NCBI GenBank assembly: GCA_033980235.1
Contig: CM067065.1
Span: 26,614,336-26,678,335 of the forward strand
DNA from: Diadema setosum
Lineage: Eukaryota > Echinodermata > Echinoidea > Diadematoida > Diadematidae
Direction: 5' to 3'
DNA: 64,000 nt
Part shown: positions 26,601 to 32,879 of the stretch, piece after piece
Layout of the letters: each line of letters starts with the position of its first letter
How positions within the stretch are numbered: the first letter of the stretch is position 1
The notes under the pieces: model-generated
What the model saw: only the letters and a program-made list of their open reading frames with translations
The model's database searches: none
Told to the model about the DNA's origin: nothing
Made by a program: the position numbers and the translations under genes

Positions 26601-27822
26601 TTTTGATATTGCCAAATACCAGGCTTGCTGTTAGGTGGACGTGGTGGCAAGCACCATTTATATCAATAAGATTATACGTAATTAATCATTACATTACAGA
26701 TGCTTATCTCAGTAAATTAAGAAACCAAAATGCCTGTTTGGACAAATGATCTTTTTCTACTCATGCACAAAGTGGAATTACGAGTTCGTCTATTCATGTC
26801 AGATTATAACATGATGATATCTGGCAAATACTTTTATTAATTTTTATTTCACCATCCTTCAAATTTGATCTCTTGTAACCTCACATTTTATCTTGATGGA
26901 CTAAGACACATTCTATGAAAATAACAAAAGTTATACAGCATAAATACACATGACATAGCAACACACTATTGTGCATTTGCATGGTAACACTAACATAGTC
27001 CAAGCGTACCACGAAATGTAATACAGATAGACTAGACTGAGCTCTAAATTTTGATTGGCTCTGTCGTTTAAAACATGCCTATAAAGTGAAATCATTTACA
27101 GGTTAGGGCTCGACAACCTGTTACGCTAGTGTAGGACCATTATTTTGTCCTTGTTTACTTTGCTGTGTTTCTGGTTTGTCTACTCTCCTTTTGTTGACGG
27201 TCTAGACTTTGTAGGCCTATTAGTTTGCATTAGTTTGCTTTTAAGCACTGCCTTGCATTCTGGCATTAATCAAGTTAAGTTAATGATATTCAGTTGTCAC
27301 CTCCATGACCATCACTTCAGATACCTTTCCTCTTCTTCAGTTTTGTTACCTTCATTTTTCTCTATTCAGGTGTGTTCATTCATTTCATCCCACACCTGAT
27401 TCTTGAGTTGAGCCAGACAGCTCCCATTATTACGTAATCACCCCTCCTGCTTTCATCATCTCATGCTCGTCGTTACTTATTGGTTGATTTATTGAAAGAC
27501 TCCTCCATTTTATTGAAGTCCTCCATTCCATTCAGTTCTTTTGGTTGTTGTAGATAATTTGAATATATGTAAATATTGGTTTATGTAAATTAATTATGTT
27601 CATCGAAGTTTGCTGAGGGCGAGTTGTCCTCAGTATGAAGTCAGTCGCATATATTTTGAACACTACAACTGATGGCCTTAACGCTATTTCGACACGCTAC
27701 ACTGGACTGGAGAGCGTATGTGTATGTGCATACATAGAGTTACACTTACCTTCTGCACCGGGGTCACAGAACACAGCAACAGTCACTGTTAGTAGCAGAA
27801 CGAGGTCGTATCTTCTATCCAT
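1240..27822 (-). CDS. Gene A model: signal peptide-Ig-Ig-TM-NACHT-LRR receptor (spliced, 3' end off window)
   Basis: This model joins 15 exons read from the sequence: 27750-27822, 22581-22877, 20860-21207, 19242-19367, 18699-18779, 15931-17591, 15016-15177, 13731-13904, 11624-11806, 9411-9590, 4941-5123, 4423-4605, 3429-3611, 1786-1956 and 1240-1297. Every acceptor is AG and every donor GT, and all phases agree (phase 1 through the NACHT acceptor, phase 0 afterwards). The spliced frame is open for about 1,350 codons. The product would be a type I membrane protein with two extracellular Ig domains and a cytoplasmic NACHT ATPase followed by LRRs. NACHT-LRR proteins are innate immune sensors that oligomerise on ATP binding. 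The Ig ectodomain replaces the usual DEATH/CARD effector domain. The joining of Ig/TM exons to the NACHT exon is inferred from strand, order, spacing and phase; no transcript is available. The alternative is two neighbouring genes, an Ig receptor and an NLR. Confidence 0.72.
1298..1785 (-). other. Gene A intron 14
   Basis: This 488-bp AT-rich intron lies between two LRR exons. No repeat or second exon was recognised. Confidence 0.6.
1786..1956 (-). CDS. Gene A exon 14: LRR unit
   Basis: A 57-codon exon in phase 0-0, from acceptor TTTCTTCAG to a donor after TGTAAA. It begins ISRFSMAIFSGR and contains LAQFLCRMPQLECADITC, then ends SNCK. The layout (strand-loop, LxxxLCxMPxLxxxxxxC, FFxxxA, xxCK/Q at the donor) is the same as in the other LRR exons, so each exon carries about two leucine-rich repeats. 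ECADITC is shared with the gene B exon at 45420-45596 (ERADITC), marking this as the penultimate unit in both paralogues. Ribonuclease-inhibitor-like LRRs in NLRs form the ligand-sensing or autoinhibitory solenoid. Confidence 0.8.
1957..3123 (-). other. Gene A intron 13, downstream part
   Basis: AT-rich intron sequence with a GT microsatellite at 2956-2985. The reading frames here have no LRR or other domain pattern. No further feature was seen. Confidence 0.55.
2956..2985. repeat. (GT)n microsatellite
   Basis: An uninterrupted run of GT dinucleotides of about 30 bp inside a gene A intron. Confidence 0.9.
3124..3358. mobile_element. MITE with perfect 33-bp terminal inverted repeats (GACCCAAGTCC family)
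   Basis: The left end TGAGTATATGAATATAAG is followed by AACGACCCAAGTCCA. The right end is its exact reverse complement, giving 33 bp of perfect inversion around an AT-rich core of about 170 bp with no coding capacity. Two related copies lie at 5613-5799 and 5861-6108. The element lies in intron 13 of gene A, 71 bp from the next LRR exon. Confidence 0.88.
3429..3611 (-). CDS. Gene A exon 13: LRR unit
   Basis: A 61-codon exon in phase 0-0 (acceptor TTGCCCAG, donor CAG|GTAAAC). The frame begins IQHLTLNIRVLDD, contains EDLAQWVCSMTRL and VSFSLQC, and ends APSCQ at the donor. These are the recurring landmarks of the LRR exons in this gene, two repeats per exon. No stop or frameshift was seen. Confidence 0.85.
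3612..4422 (-). other. Gene A intron 12
   Basis: About 0.8 kb of AT-rich sequence with no recognisable repeat family or extra exon. Confidence 0.55.
4423..4605 (-). CDS. Gene A exon 12: LRR unit
   Basis: A 61-codon exon in phase 0-0 (acceptor TCTCTACAG, donor AAG|GTATGT). It begins IQDLNLSFANRDGGSKLQ and contains NLTQWVCDMPHLSKFSL, then ends ASASPCK. It is very similar in layout to the exon at 4941-5123, from which only about 335 bp separate it, so the pair probably arose by local exon duplication. Confidence 0.88.
4606..4940 (-). other. Gene A intron 11
   Basis: A short intron (335 bp) with a C-run/A-run at 4671-4690 and an (AAT)n stretch near 4701-4714. Nothing else was recognised. Confidence 0.55.
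4941..5123 (-). CDS. Gene A exon 11: LRR unit
   Basis: A 61-codon exon in phase 0-0 (acceptor CCTACAG, donor CAG|GTAGGT). It reads IQVLNLSFNRWGGSSILR, then SDLAQWVCNMPNLSRFSL, and ends ASVCQ. It is a close paralogue of the exon at 4423-4605. Confidence 0.88.
5613..5799. mobile_element. MITE, GACCCAAGTCC family, diverged copy
   Basis: The left end TGAATATAAGAACGACCC pairs with a right end that reads on the minus strand TGAATGTAAGAATGACCC, followed by AAGTCC on both sides. It matches the termini of the element at 3124-3358 with two mismatches. The core is short and AT-rich. Confidence 0.8.
5861..6108. mobile_element. MITE, GACCCAAGTCC family, with duplicated left end
   Basis: The left terminus contains the block ATTCAAAGAACGACCC plus AAGTCCA twice in succession (about 5866-5890 and 5894-5918). 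The right terminus carries TGGACTTGGGTCGTTC. The element lies about 60 bp from the preceding copy, in the same intron. Confidence 0.8.
6856..7307 (+). repeat. Tandem direct duplication, 232-bp offset
   Basis: The block TTATGGTCAAAAGAAGAAAA ... TTCATTATTTTGCAAA occurs at 6856-7075 and again at 7088-7307, apparently without a mismatch over about 220 bp. The copies are separated by 12 bp of (TAA)-like sequence. This suggests a very recent event or an assembly artefact. It is non-coding and intronic. Confidence 0.9.
7308..8110. other. Unassigned intronic sequence, possibly part of a degraded element
   Basis: The block CAGTCAGACCGCAGCAC at about 7431 recurs inverted at about 8091-8106 (GTGCTGCGGTCTGACTG), so 7423-8110 may be an old inverted-repeat element. 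It has more CpG than its surroundings. The reading frames inside have no recognisable domain. Confidence 0.3.
8111..8340. mobile_element. Small inverted-repeat element containing degenerate telomere-like repeats
   Basis: The ends carry GGGGCAATTACCCC twice at the left (8126-8156) and GGGGTAATAGCCC plus GGGGGTAATTGCCC at the right (8295-8322). The interior (about 8207-8285) is a run of TTAGGG and variants (TTAGGA, TTAGGTT, ATTAGGG). The element is bounded by GTGGCAGAAC (8111-8120) and GTGGCAGAAAC (8330-8340), which look like a target-site duplication of about 10 bp. Removing the element rejoins the flanking sequence. Confidence 0.72.
8331..8870 (-). pseudogene. Degenerate LINE reverse transcriptase relic
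   Basis: On the minus strand the fragments VPQGSIVGSLL and, about 30 codons later, LYADDAKLCF are visible. Both are hallmarks of the RT palm domain of non-LTR retrotransposons (the second holds the catalytic YADD). Upstream, near 8640, comes an eroded SIDL-KAFDTV-like stretch. Frames are broken throughout. It is an old intronic insertion, itself hit by the MITE at 8111-8340. Confidence 0.65.
9411..9590 (-). CDS. Gene A exon 10: LRR unit with duplicated splice donor
   Basis: A 60-codon exon in phase 0-0 (acceptor CATATGCAG, donor CAG|GTATGAC). It begins IRDLKLSFDSWISGSKLR, contains GDLALWVFTMPSLSSFSL, and ends with the unusual SRSNQ instead of the family's SCQ. Just downstream on the minus strand CAGGTATGACAC occurs again after GTCCTGT. 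Reading through to that second donor would hit an in-frame TGA, so the first donor is assumed. Confidence 0.82.
9591..9858 (-). other. Gene A intron 9 start, with (AAAC)n run
   Basis: An (AAAC)n microsatellite at about 9605-9639 directly follows the acceptor of exon 10 in genomic order. Nothing else was recognised. Confidence 0.6.
9859..10715. mobile_element. Inverted-repeat element built of AAGCAATTGCTT motifs
   Basis: The left end GGGCCGAATGCATAAAACAAG is matched by the right end, whose plus-strand sequence ends TTTATGCATTCGGCCC. Both subterminal regions (9880-10025 and 10470-10700) are filled with the palindrome AAGCAATTGCTT and variants, such as AGCAATTGCTAGC and ACAAGCAATTGCTTGC. No transposase frame is present. 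The core holds a (CA)n-like run around 10146-10190. Confidence 0.78.
10716..11623 (-). other. Gene A intron 9, downstream part
   Basis: AT-rich sequence without recognisable repeat, exon or RNA gene. Confidence 0.5.
11624..11806 (-). CDS. Gene A exon 9: LRR unit
   Basis: A 61-codon exon in phase 0-0. The acceptor is a poly-A/T tract ending ACAG; the donor is CAG|GTAGGT. It reads VQDLNLSFKSWNVGSKHL, then ADLAKWMFTMPSLSIFSV, and ends ALSCQ, following the family layout throughout. Confidence 0.86.
11807..13730 (-). other. Gene A intron 8
   Basis: A 1.9-kb intron. It contains the tandem duplication at 12075-12500 and an A-rich/AAAT tract at 12695-12790 with AAAC/GTTT runs to 12860. The rest (12861-13730) shows nothing recognisable. 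Confidence 0.55.
12075..12500 (+). repeat. Diverged tandem duplication, about 220-bp unit
   Basis: The block TATTGTTCAGGTTAAT, then CTTTTGTCGATGCAAAAATA and GTTAAGAGAAAAAAGTGCAGC, occurs near 12087-12177 and again near 12299-12390. Both are followed by a related TGTGTGCTAT/CGATTTGG segment. Several substitutions separate the copies, so it is older than the duplication at 6856-7307. Confidence 0.8.
13731..13904 (-). CDS. Gene A exon 8: LRR unit
   Basis: A 58-codon exon in phase 0-0 (acceptor CCCCCTGCAG, donor GAG|GTATGT). It begins IQDLSFSISSFNQHL, contains CDVALWVCTMSNLSTLSV, and ends ASSCE at the donor. It is slightly shorter than its neighbours (58 versus 60-61 codons) but has the same landmarks and an uninterrupted frame. 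Confidence 0.85.
13905..15015 (-). other. Gene A intron 7
   Basis: A 1.1-kb AT-rich intron with A/C-run sequence at 14592-14640. No additional exon or repeat family was recognised. Confidence 0.5.
15016..15177 (-). CDS. Gene A exon 7: first LRR unit
   Basis: A 54-codon exon in phase 0-0 (acceptor GTTCCCATTAG, donor CAG|GTAAGA). The frame reads RSLYLYRVDCGKILSRYLAE, then CSSRALREVTLTHSQIHTDF, and ends ASTCQ. It is more diverged than the others, as expected for the first repeat after the NACHT module, but keeps the LRR spacing and the terminal STCQ. The start was set by the upstream ATTAG acceptor, which gives phase 0; a later AG (GCGGAG) has no pyrimidine tract. Confidence 0.78.
15178..15930 (-). 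other. Gene A intron 6
   Basis: A 0.75-kb intron following the NACHT exon, AT-rich with a (TTTTG)n run at 15308-15341. Nothing else was recognised. Confidence 0.6.
15931..17591 (-). CDS. Gene A exon 6: NACHT NTPase module
   Basis: One 1,661-nt exon encodes about 553 residues. After a charged linker comes a complete STAND-type NACHT domain: Walker A GEGGVGKTT at exon residues 87-95, the Walker B/NACHT signature FDGFDEF around 164-170, sensor-1 TTRPW at 199-203, and the winged-helix motif FPHKLFQEYVAG at about 401-412. All key nucleotide-binding residues are intact. NACHT modules bind ATP/dATP and drive NLR oligomerisation. The acceptor (CTTATCCAAG) gives phase 1, and GTGAGTG after CAAGTG ends the exon in phase 0. 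Residues 476-505 include two Asp-rich stretches encoded by a GAT-type trinucleotide repeat, which is unusual. No DEATH/CARD exon lies upstream; instead an acidic exon, a TM helix and two Ig exons precede it in matching phase. This is a member of the expanded NLR family of invertebrate deuterostomes. Confidence 0.95.
17641..17682. repeat. (TA)n microsatellite
   Basis: An almost pure TA run of about 40 bp, 50 bp upstream of the NACHT exon acceptor within intron 5. Confidence 0.9.
17683..18698 (-). other. Gene A intron 5
   Basis: About 1 kb between the juxtamembrane exon and the NACHT exon, AT-rich. No DEATH-fold or other domain exon was found in any frame. Confidence 0.55.
18699..18779 (-). 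CDS. Gene A exon 5: short acidic juxtamembrane exon (tentative)
   Basis: An 81-nt exon candidate between an ATTTTACAG acceptor and a GTATGA donor, phase 1-1. It reads CGWNPFWRRPGPHRLRQFEE followed by EEDLML. Phase symmetry means it can be included or skipped without shifting the frame: the TM exon also ends in phase 1 and the NACHT exon starts in phase 1. It would lie just inside the membrane, basic then acidic. The donor is only moderate, and no homologous domain is recognised. Confidence 0.5.
18946..19016. repeat. Hairpin-forming inverted repeat
   Basis: AATAGACCTTCTTT at the left is repeated inverted as AAAGAAGGTCTATT at the right, separated by about 43 bp. It could be a very short MITE remnant in intron 4. 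Confidence 0.6.
19242..19367 (-). CDS. Gene A exon 4: transmembrane helix and stop-transfer
   Basis: A 126-nt exon in phase 1-1 (acceptor AATTGCAG, donor AAAG|GTGTGA). The frame gives KADNIGLIIGLLISLPAAAF, then MLFILVGRFLQKYHPYHLPR. About 24 consecutive hydrophobic residues are followed by a basic segment (GRFLQKYHPYHLPRK). That is a textbook type I single-pass membrane anchor, with the Ig side outside and the NACHT side in the cytoplasm. It lies directly after the last Ig exon, as is usual for Ig receptors. Its first codon is completed by the G left by the Ig exon. Confidence 0.82.
19368..20859 (-). other. Gene A intron 3
   Basis: A 1.5-kb AT-rich intron with a poly-A plus (AAC)n tract at 20290-20370. 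No other exon or repeat was recognised. Confidence 0.55.
20860..21207 (-). CDS. Gene A exon 3: second Ig domain with extra N-terminal cysteines
   Basis: A 348-nt exon (116 codons) in phase 1-1, from acceptor TTATCTGCAG to a donor TCAG|GTTTTA. The Ig core is visible: ISLTCLLSEF (B-strand Cys), MFWATESGE (C-strand Trp), an ITVSVKHGTELTFMCIAFGD stretch (F-strand Cys). The fold looks C1/C2-like. An N-terminal extension EECDEKNNSYFYHRRC adds two more cysteines. Three NXS/T sites (NNS, NAS, NGT) support an extracellular location. The donor is weak (GTTTTA) but gives the phase required by the TM exon. Confidence 0.82.
21208..22580 (-). other. Gene A intron 2
   Basis: A 1.4-kb intron with a G homopolymer at 21291-21307 and several A/T runs. 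No other feature was seen. Confidence 0.55.
22581..22877 (-). CDS. Gene A exon 2: Ig V-like domain
   Basis: A 297-nt exon (99 codons) in phase 1-1 (acceptor ATTATCAG, donor AGCT|GTAAGT). The domain has the B-strand Cys in VIRLPCHFQGDPE, the C-strand Trp in AVVWLKES, and the canonical F-strand LTVAHEGLYLCHVV (a variant of D-x-G-x-Y-x-C). Length and motifs match a single Ig V- or I-set domain. Phase 1-1 single-exon Ig domains are the standard shuffling unit of Ig receptors. With the signal peptide upstream it would be the membrane-distal domain. Confidence 0.9.
24487..24536. repeat. C-run plus (CA)n microsatellite
   Basis: Several C homopolymers with single interruptions are followed by ACACACACAC. 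Confidence 0.85.
25151..25609. mobile_element. MITE with imperfect TIRs (TTAAAGGGGTATTCC type)
   Basis: The left end TAAAGGGGTATTCCAGACGA is matched by the right end, which reads on the minus strand TAAAGGAGACCTCCGGATGA. Both are followed by TTTTC. The interior of about 400 bp is AT-rich and non-coding. It is a non-autonomous DNA transposon by structure; the superfamily is not determined. Confidence 0.7.
27750..27822 (-). CDS. Gene A exon 1 (copy 1): signal peptide
   Basis: A 73-nt coding segment from ATG at 27822 to a strong donor GAAG|GTAAGT, ending in phase 1. It encodes MDRRYDLVLLLTVTVAVFCD followed by PGAE: a basic N-terminus, a hydrophobic core and a small-residue end, a typical secretory signal peptide. 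The phase fits the Ig V-like exon 4.9 kb downstream. A near-identical exon at 37921-37993 has the same length, start context and donor position, which confirms both the start codon and the boundary. Confidence 0.85.
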
Positions 27823-28084
27823 GACAGGTACCTCATACAGTTCATACATACATACGATCAATAAAGTGACTATGTTACGCTTTGTTCAAAATGTCTGATT
27901 TCTCTCCAAAATTGTCACAGAATAACCACATTGCAGTCCTAAGAAATACACACCCATGCAAACTCCCCTTTGAGACAGGTATGATTCCTTTGTCGAACTA
28001 GTATTGGGTTATGTAAATGCGGCGCTCCACTCCACGACTATGGCGGCCTGAAATTCCCGCTATTTCCTGTATTCCGTGGCGTAC

Positions 28085-28150
28085 AACATAGCGATGGCAT
28101 TGTTATTTCACGGGAGACTGAACCCGATACATTGCATTTTGAGACGCTTT
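28085..28150 (-). promoter_or_regulatory. Conserved block upstream of signal-peptide exon copy 1
   Basis: On the minus strand, about 280 bp upstream of the ATG, this reads ATGCAATGTATCGGGTTCAG, then TCTCCCGTGAAATAACAATG. A counterpart lies at the same relative position upstream of the second exon 1 copy (38276-38338: ATGCATTGTATTCGGTGCAG, then TCTACCGTGAACCAACAATG). Conservation between otherwise diverged flanks suggests core promoter or 5' untranslated sequence, though simple shared ancestry would also explain it. Confidence 0.4.
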
Positions 28151-28819
28151 GGAAGAGAGACAAAAAAAAAAAATCTCTTAAATGCCACTTACAAAGACTC
28201 TTCTGGTTATGCATCAAAATGACATTGTCCATTAGCCAAGTCAAAGTAAGGTTTCACCCACACCTAATTGCAACAGTAGAAATTCCACTGCAGTGCAACT
28301 TGCTTTTGGTTCCTGAACACCACACAAAATGTCCCAAGAAATACAGCGGGGCAAAGCTTTAACATTTGCGTATTAGAAAATAGCTCCCATAATAACAGAA
28401 AAAATGCTTGCATCAATACTGTACTTCTAAGTTTCAGATTGGAATACCGAAAGTATTGAAACCTATGTTTACAATGTCAGTAAAGCCAAAGCAAACATTT
28501 CTATGTAGATAATCTGATCCTCATTTGCATAATAAGCAAAATTGTATCATGTAATTTAAAAAAAAAAAAATGAAATAATGGAATGTTTAATTGCATTAAA
28601 ATGCCCGATATGAGCAAACCAACAGTTCTCAAATTCAGGATTTTAGTTTCTTCGTCGCCAAAAAGAAACTTTGCAGCATTAGTAATATGAATAGTAAGAT
28701 GCAAAATTATATTAAAACTCTTGCATCCTTGAGGGTTTTGAGATATTCAAGGTGGCACAGTCAAAGGTAACCCTTTGGGTAGTGCCCGAAGTTACCCCTA
28801 TCGATCATAAAAATCAATA

Positions 28820-30652
28820 AGCCATCACGGCTTACTTCGTTTCATCGGGTGATCGCGTTCGGGGCGGGTGGTCGCGATACACGACCTTTCGTAGATTATA
28901 TGCCCTAATATACGAAGGGTCGGGTGGAGAATTTGAGAATTAGACCCCTATTATTCACGAGTATCGGGTACAGCTTACCCGAATCTTCGAGAAAAAGCCG
29001 GTGCAAATTTACGAACGTTCGCGTGTGTTATCTCCGAATACGCGATTGTATTCCTATGTTTTTACTCTGAAAAAATTATCACAAGCGTTTGTATACAAGG
29101 CTAGCAGCACATAATGCTCGCCGTGCATAACTATGGCAAAGCGATACGCTCGCGTGCGATGAAGTGATATTGTACATGCAGGTTTCAATGGACGGCCATT
29201 CATAATGTACAGTCTGTGCGGCGAAAGTTTTAGTCGTCTCGATTCGTGGATTACAACGATCAGGGCCCTGTTGCATAAAACCCTTACCGCTGGACTTACC
29301 GCTCCTTTTTAGCGGTAAGTCTTCAAATTAGCGGTAAATTTTGTAATCCTTGATGCTGATTGGCTGTGACGCCTAATTTTGACGGTAGTTACCATTGAAA
29401 TTCAATGGTAAGTTTTATGCAACGCGCCCCTGGTCCTTCCTGTTCTATCTGAACGTCTTGACTGTACAACATTGTTATCGGCATTATCGTGGTTTCTGTC
29501 TCCACTCATTTCTTCACTGCTGGTGACAGCTAGCTTATACCACCTCCATGGGCTTTATTGGGCTGAGTCGTCATATCGGTCCCCTCTAAGTGCGTGTGTC
29601 TTTACCATGTGCAAAGTCTACTTGGAGGTTGACAGCAGTCACCGGCTGCACTATGACGAAATACAAATTATGTACACTTGTACGTGTACTGAATGGCGGT
29701 GAATGGAGTGGGGACCTATTTCAGGATAAATGTCCTTTATTGTACAAAACCATTATAGTATCGATATGGAGACATTCTTTTAGATCACTGCGAATACTTG
29801 TGTTGTTTGACTGAAAAGATGGAATTCTTTTCAGATATCAATCGATTATCATCAGAGTCTGTTTACCCGGGTGCATGAAATAATCCCTTCAAAATCTGAT
29901 AAGATTGTGAAACCTTTTTAATCCCTTTCTGAAATATTATTCAATAAACTGATATAGTTTGTTTAGTTGGTCAGAGTAGACTCACACAGAACTCTGATTA
30001 ATTGGTTCAGTTCATGTTCTCTGTTTCACCATGTAATTCTATGTTCTAGAGACTGTGCAAAATGCAAACTTTGGGATTGAATGAAGATAGCTATTCTGTA
30101 CCGTCGTGATTTTGTTGCAAACATTTTAACATAATTTAGCCATGTCCATACACATGTATCTGGTTCCAATAGCGAGCGTACACTGACAACCATGTCTGTA
30201 AGTTTTTGCGTGTTTTACTGTTCCATAGGACCTAATAGAGGATATTCTCGGAAGTTTAAATACAATGTATTTTTATTCTCCATCCTGTACTGTTATTATT
30301 TTATTTAGCCATAAAATTATGTTTCTGAGGATATTTTATACACTTTTATTTATTATTGCCATTTTTGTGCTATTTTGTGGCCTGTACGTGATGTCTTTTG
30401 CTTTGATTTATTCACTGGTTTCGCCGTCCCTGATTCACCCGATACTTCGTCACTTGCATGACACTTTTTTACGTATAGTCGTGTTAAACGATCAGCCTTA
30501 TGTCAAGGATTATCTGTATTAAATTGTGATTATTTTGCCCATCCTTACCCGACCCTTCGTAGATTAGGGCACCTAATCTACGAAATGTCGGGTAACGCGA
30601 CCACCCGACGCGAACGCGAACACCCGAAGGAACGAAGTAAGCCCATAAGGCT
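28820..30652. mobile_element. 1.8-kb inverted-repeat element (GGCTTACTTCG arms)
   Basis: The left arm (28820-28925) and right arm (30547-30652) are inverted versions of one another over about 105 bp. Shared motifs include GGCTTACTTCGTT, CGGGTGGTCGCG, TTTCGTAGATTA and TACGAAGGGTCGGGT. The arms are CpG-rich against an AT-rich background. The inner 1.6 kb has no recognisable transposase; it holds a nested small MITE at 29262-29432 and a chance open frame at 30265-30522 that reads as hydrophobic low-complexity sequence. Confidence 0.72.
29262..29432. mobile_element. Small MITE with TTGCATAAAAC termini, nested
   Basis: The left end AGGGCCCTGTTGCATAAAAC is matched on the minus strand by AGGGGCGCGTTGCATAAAAC. 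Both continue with CTTACC. Total length is about 170 bp, with internal AGCGGTAAG palindromes. It is inserted inside the 28820-30652 element. Confidence 0.78.
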
Positions 30653-30714
30653 GGATCTATTGCATGCAGGGAGGCACGACTGCACAATTACATTTTTTGA
30701 CAATTCATCCTTTA

Positions 30715-31200
30715 CGTTTTCTCTTGAATGAACACAACAACAAAAAGAAGATACTGCTTAATACCATCTTGACGACTATTCCACATCTTAGGTCCGAAAT
30801 AACTATTTGCGGATCGTGCAAACTCATACTTAAAATTAAGTAATCTGTAATCATCCGTCAGTCGTGTACAATATCAATTTGCCTCATTGTTATTTACAAA
30901 GTCAGAATCAAAAGAACATGGCAATATGTTATTTCTAAACAAATACATAAATCAAACAGTTTGGATCTTGAGATGTTGATATCATGTATTTTCAAAAGAA
31001 AGAAAAATCTTTTTCTAACAAGCGATTAAAATTCGGGTATAATACCGAGTTTGTTTTAATTATTATTGCACGCTTCTGAAGAAATTCTTTTTTATTCAAT
31101 GACATCATGCACTGTTCCTTATAATAATATTGCGGTATGTAAGGTGTGGCAAGATCAATGTTTGATAAAGTCTAACGGTATGATGAACGGCATATGTGCT
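30715..31200 (-). pseudogene. LINE 3' fragment (RT C-terminal region)
   Basis: On the minus strand the fragments YYYKEQCMMSLNKKEFLQKR (about 31130-31075) and FGPKMWNSRQDGIKQYL (near 30780) are readable between frame breaks. The pattern (...LLNFKYEF...FGPKxWNS) is the C-terminal tail of CR1/L2-like LINE ORF2 proteins, the same kind as in the elements at 51000-54885 and 57971-61503. It abuts the left end of the foldback element. Confidence 0.65.
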
Positions 31201-31344
31201 AGCTTATAACACCAATTGTTTTCCTTATTCTTATTAGTAGAGCAGATAAGCCGAAGAATTGTGCAAAATTTGACTAAAGCATGAAACTTTCACCATTGTT
31301 AGTACATGCTATAAGATTAATTTTAAGATCGGGAGGTAAGTCTG

Positions 31345-32245
31345 AATTGACCTCTGATGACCTCTAGAGGTCAATGACCTCAAAATCTAAGAAAATTGAT
31401 ATTTTGCGTCATTGGTTAATGATAAACACAGTAATGATGTACCAAAACTTAATTTTTGTCAAAGTGATATTGTCTTTATGTTCCACAGAGCCCTGACAGG
31501 TTTTTACCTTTGACCTCTGATGACCCCCAGAGGTCAATGACCTCAAAATGTCAGAAAATTGATATTTTGCATCATTGGTTAATGATAAAACACAGTAATG
31601 ATGTACTAAAACTTAATTTTTGTCACAGTGAAATTGTCTTTATATTCCACAGAGCCCTGACAGGTTTCTATCTTTGACCTCTGATGACCTCCAGAGGTCA
31701 ATGACCTCAAAATATCAGAAAATTGATATTTTAATGCGTCACTCATAACTGAAACACGATAATTATGTACTAAAAACTAATTTTTGTAAGAGGAATTGCC
31801 TCAATGTTCCACTGAGCCTTTCGAGTCAGATTTCTACCTTTGACCTCTGATGACCCCAGATGACCTATGATGAGGCCAATGATCTCAAAATGTCAGAACA
31901 TTGATATTTGGTGCAAATGGTTGATGACAAACATGATTTAGATGTTATATTCATTTGTATTACAATTGAATTATTTTCCTATTCCACAGAGCAAGAGAAA
32001 TTACTCACGTGTCTCTACCTTTGACCTCTGAGGAAGGTGACAGGTCAATGACCTCAAAATATCAGAATATTGATATTCTATGTATAGTCAATGGTCAACT
32101 TTGTAATACCCGATGTACAATCATTCATGCTATAATAGAAGAATCTTGTCATTCCATGGAACATTGGTCATTAGCCTGTGCATTATATCCAACCTTGACC
32201 TCTCAGGACAATGAGAGGTCACTGAGGTCACATGTGTAGGCTTAC
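31345..32245 (+). repeat. Left arm: tandem 163-181-bp units with AGGTCA half-sites
   Basis: Six units start at about 31351, 31514, 31679, 31844, 32025 and 32199. Each carries a core like TTTGACCTCTGATGACC followed by CAGAGGTCAATGACCTC, then a less conserved AT-rich part ending TCCACAGAGC. The third and second units are most alike; the last two are eroded. Confidence 0.88.
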
Positions 32246-32879
32246 CTGTATTGATGTCTGGCTTCATTGGTGTAATCGTTTATGCTTAATCATGTACAAA
32301 TCACGCATTGACGTTTTGATCAAAGTATGTATGCATATTCCACAGAGCATTGGTTTATAGTAACAGGTCTCTGAAATGTGAGAGGTCAATTACTTCAGAA
32401 ATAAAGCTTAAGTTTCTTGAGTGATGGCAGTGACCTCAAATATAACTGTTATGTTTGGGTTAGTTATGTAGACTAGCAAATATAGGCAAATATGGCCATT
32501 ATCTCGACACTCGAGGAAAACAAGGCCCACGAGACTGATATACAGAGTGTTTAATCTAGTCAGTGTAAGTCTAATAGATCTTTTCCCCCATTTGTCGGAC
32601 TCATTATGGGACTGGTTTGCCTAAGTGTCAAGCTCATGGGCAATATTTGCATAGTTTCCAGCTGGTGGGCCTGTATTGGCTAGTGTAAAGCTGGTGGGTT
32701 GTTACAGTATGACTGCGATGAATGACTCATGGTCCTGGAGTATACAGTCCACAGCTGCGACATCATGGACCATCTTGAAAACTTCGACATACTGTGAGGC
32801 CCAACACGCATTACACATGAAGCAATCCTGTGTATTGCAACTAGCTATTGCCATCCGAGACCTACCCAGGGAAAAGATA

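Larger units (their letters stand above)
22878..27749 (-). other. Gene A intron 1 (from first copy of exon 1)
   Basis: A 4.9-kb intron. It includes a locally C-rich and (CA)n stretch at 24487-24536 and one MITE at 25151-25609. The segment 23649-23960 has more CpG and a fortuitous open frame without recognisable domain. Other stretches (22878-24486, 25610-27749) show no identifiable feature. Confidence 0.6.

Noticed and set aside
27145..27399. Hydrophobic plus-strand frame resembling a signal peptide or TM protein
   Set aside because: T-rich sequence gives Phe/Leu-rich frames by chance; no matching exons follow on that strand.
30265..30522. Plus-strand hydrophobic frame of 85 codons
   Set aside because: It lies inside the 28820-30652 inverted-repeat element and is T-rich low complexity.
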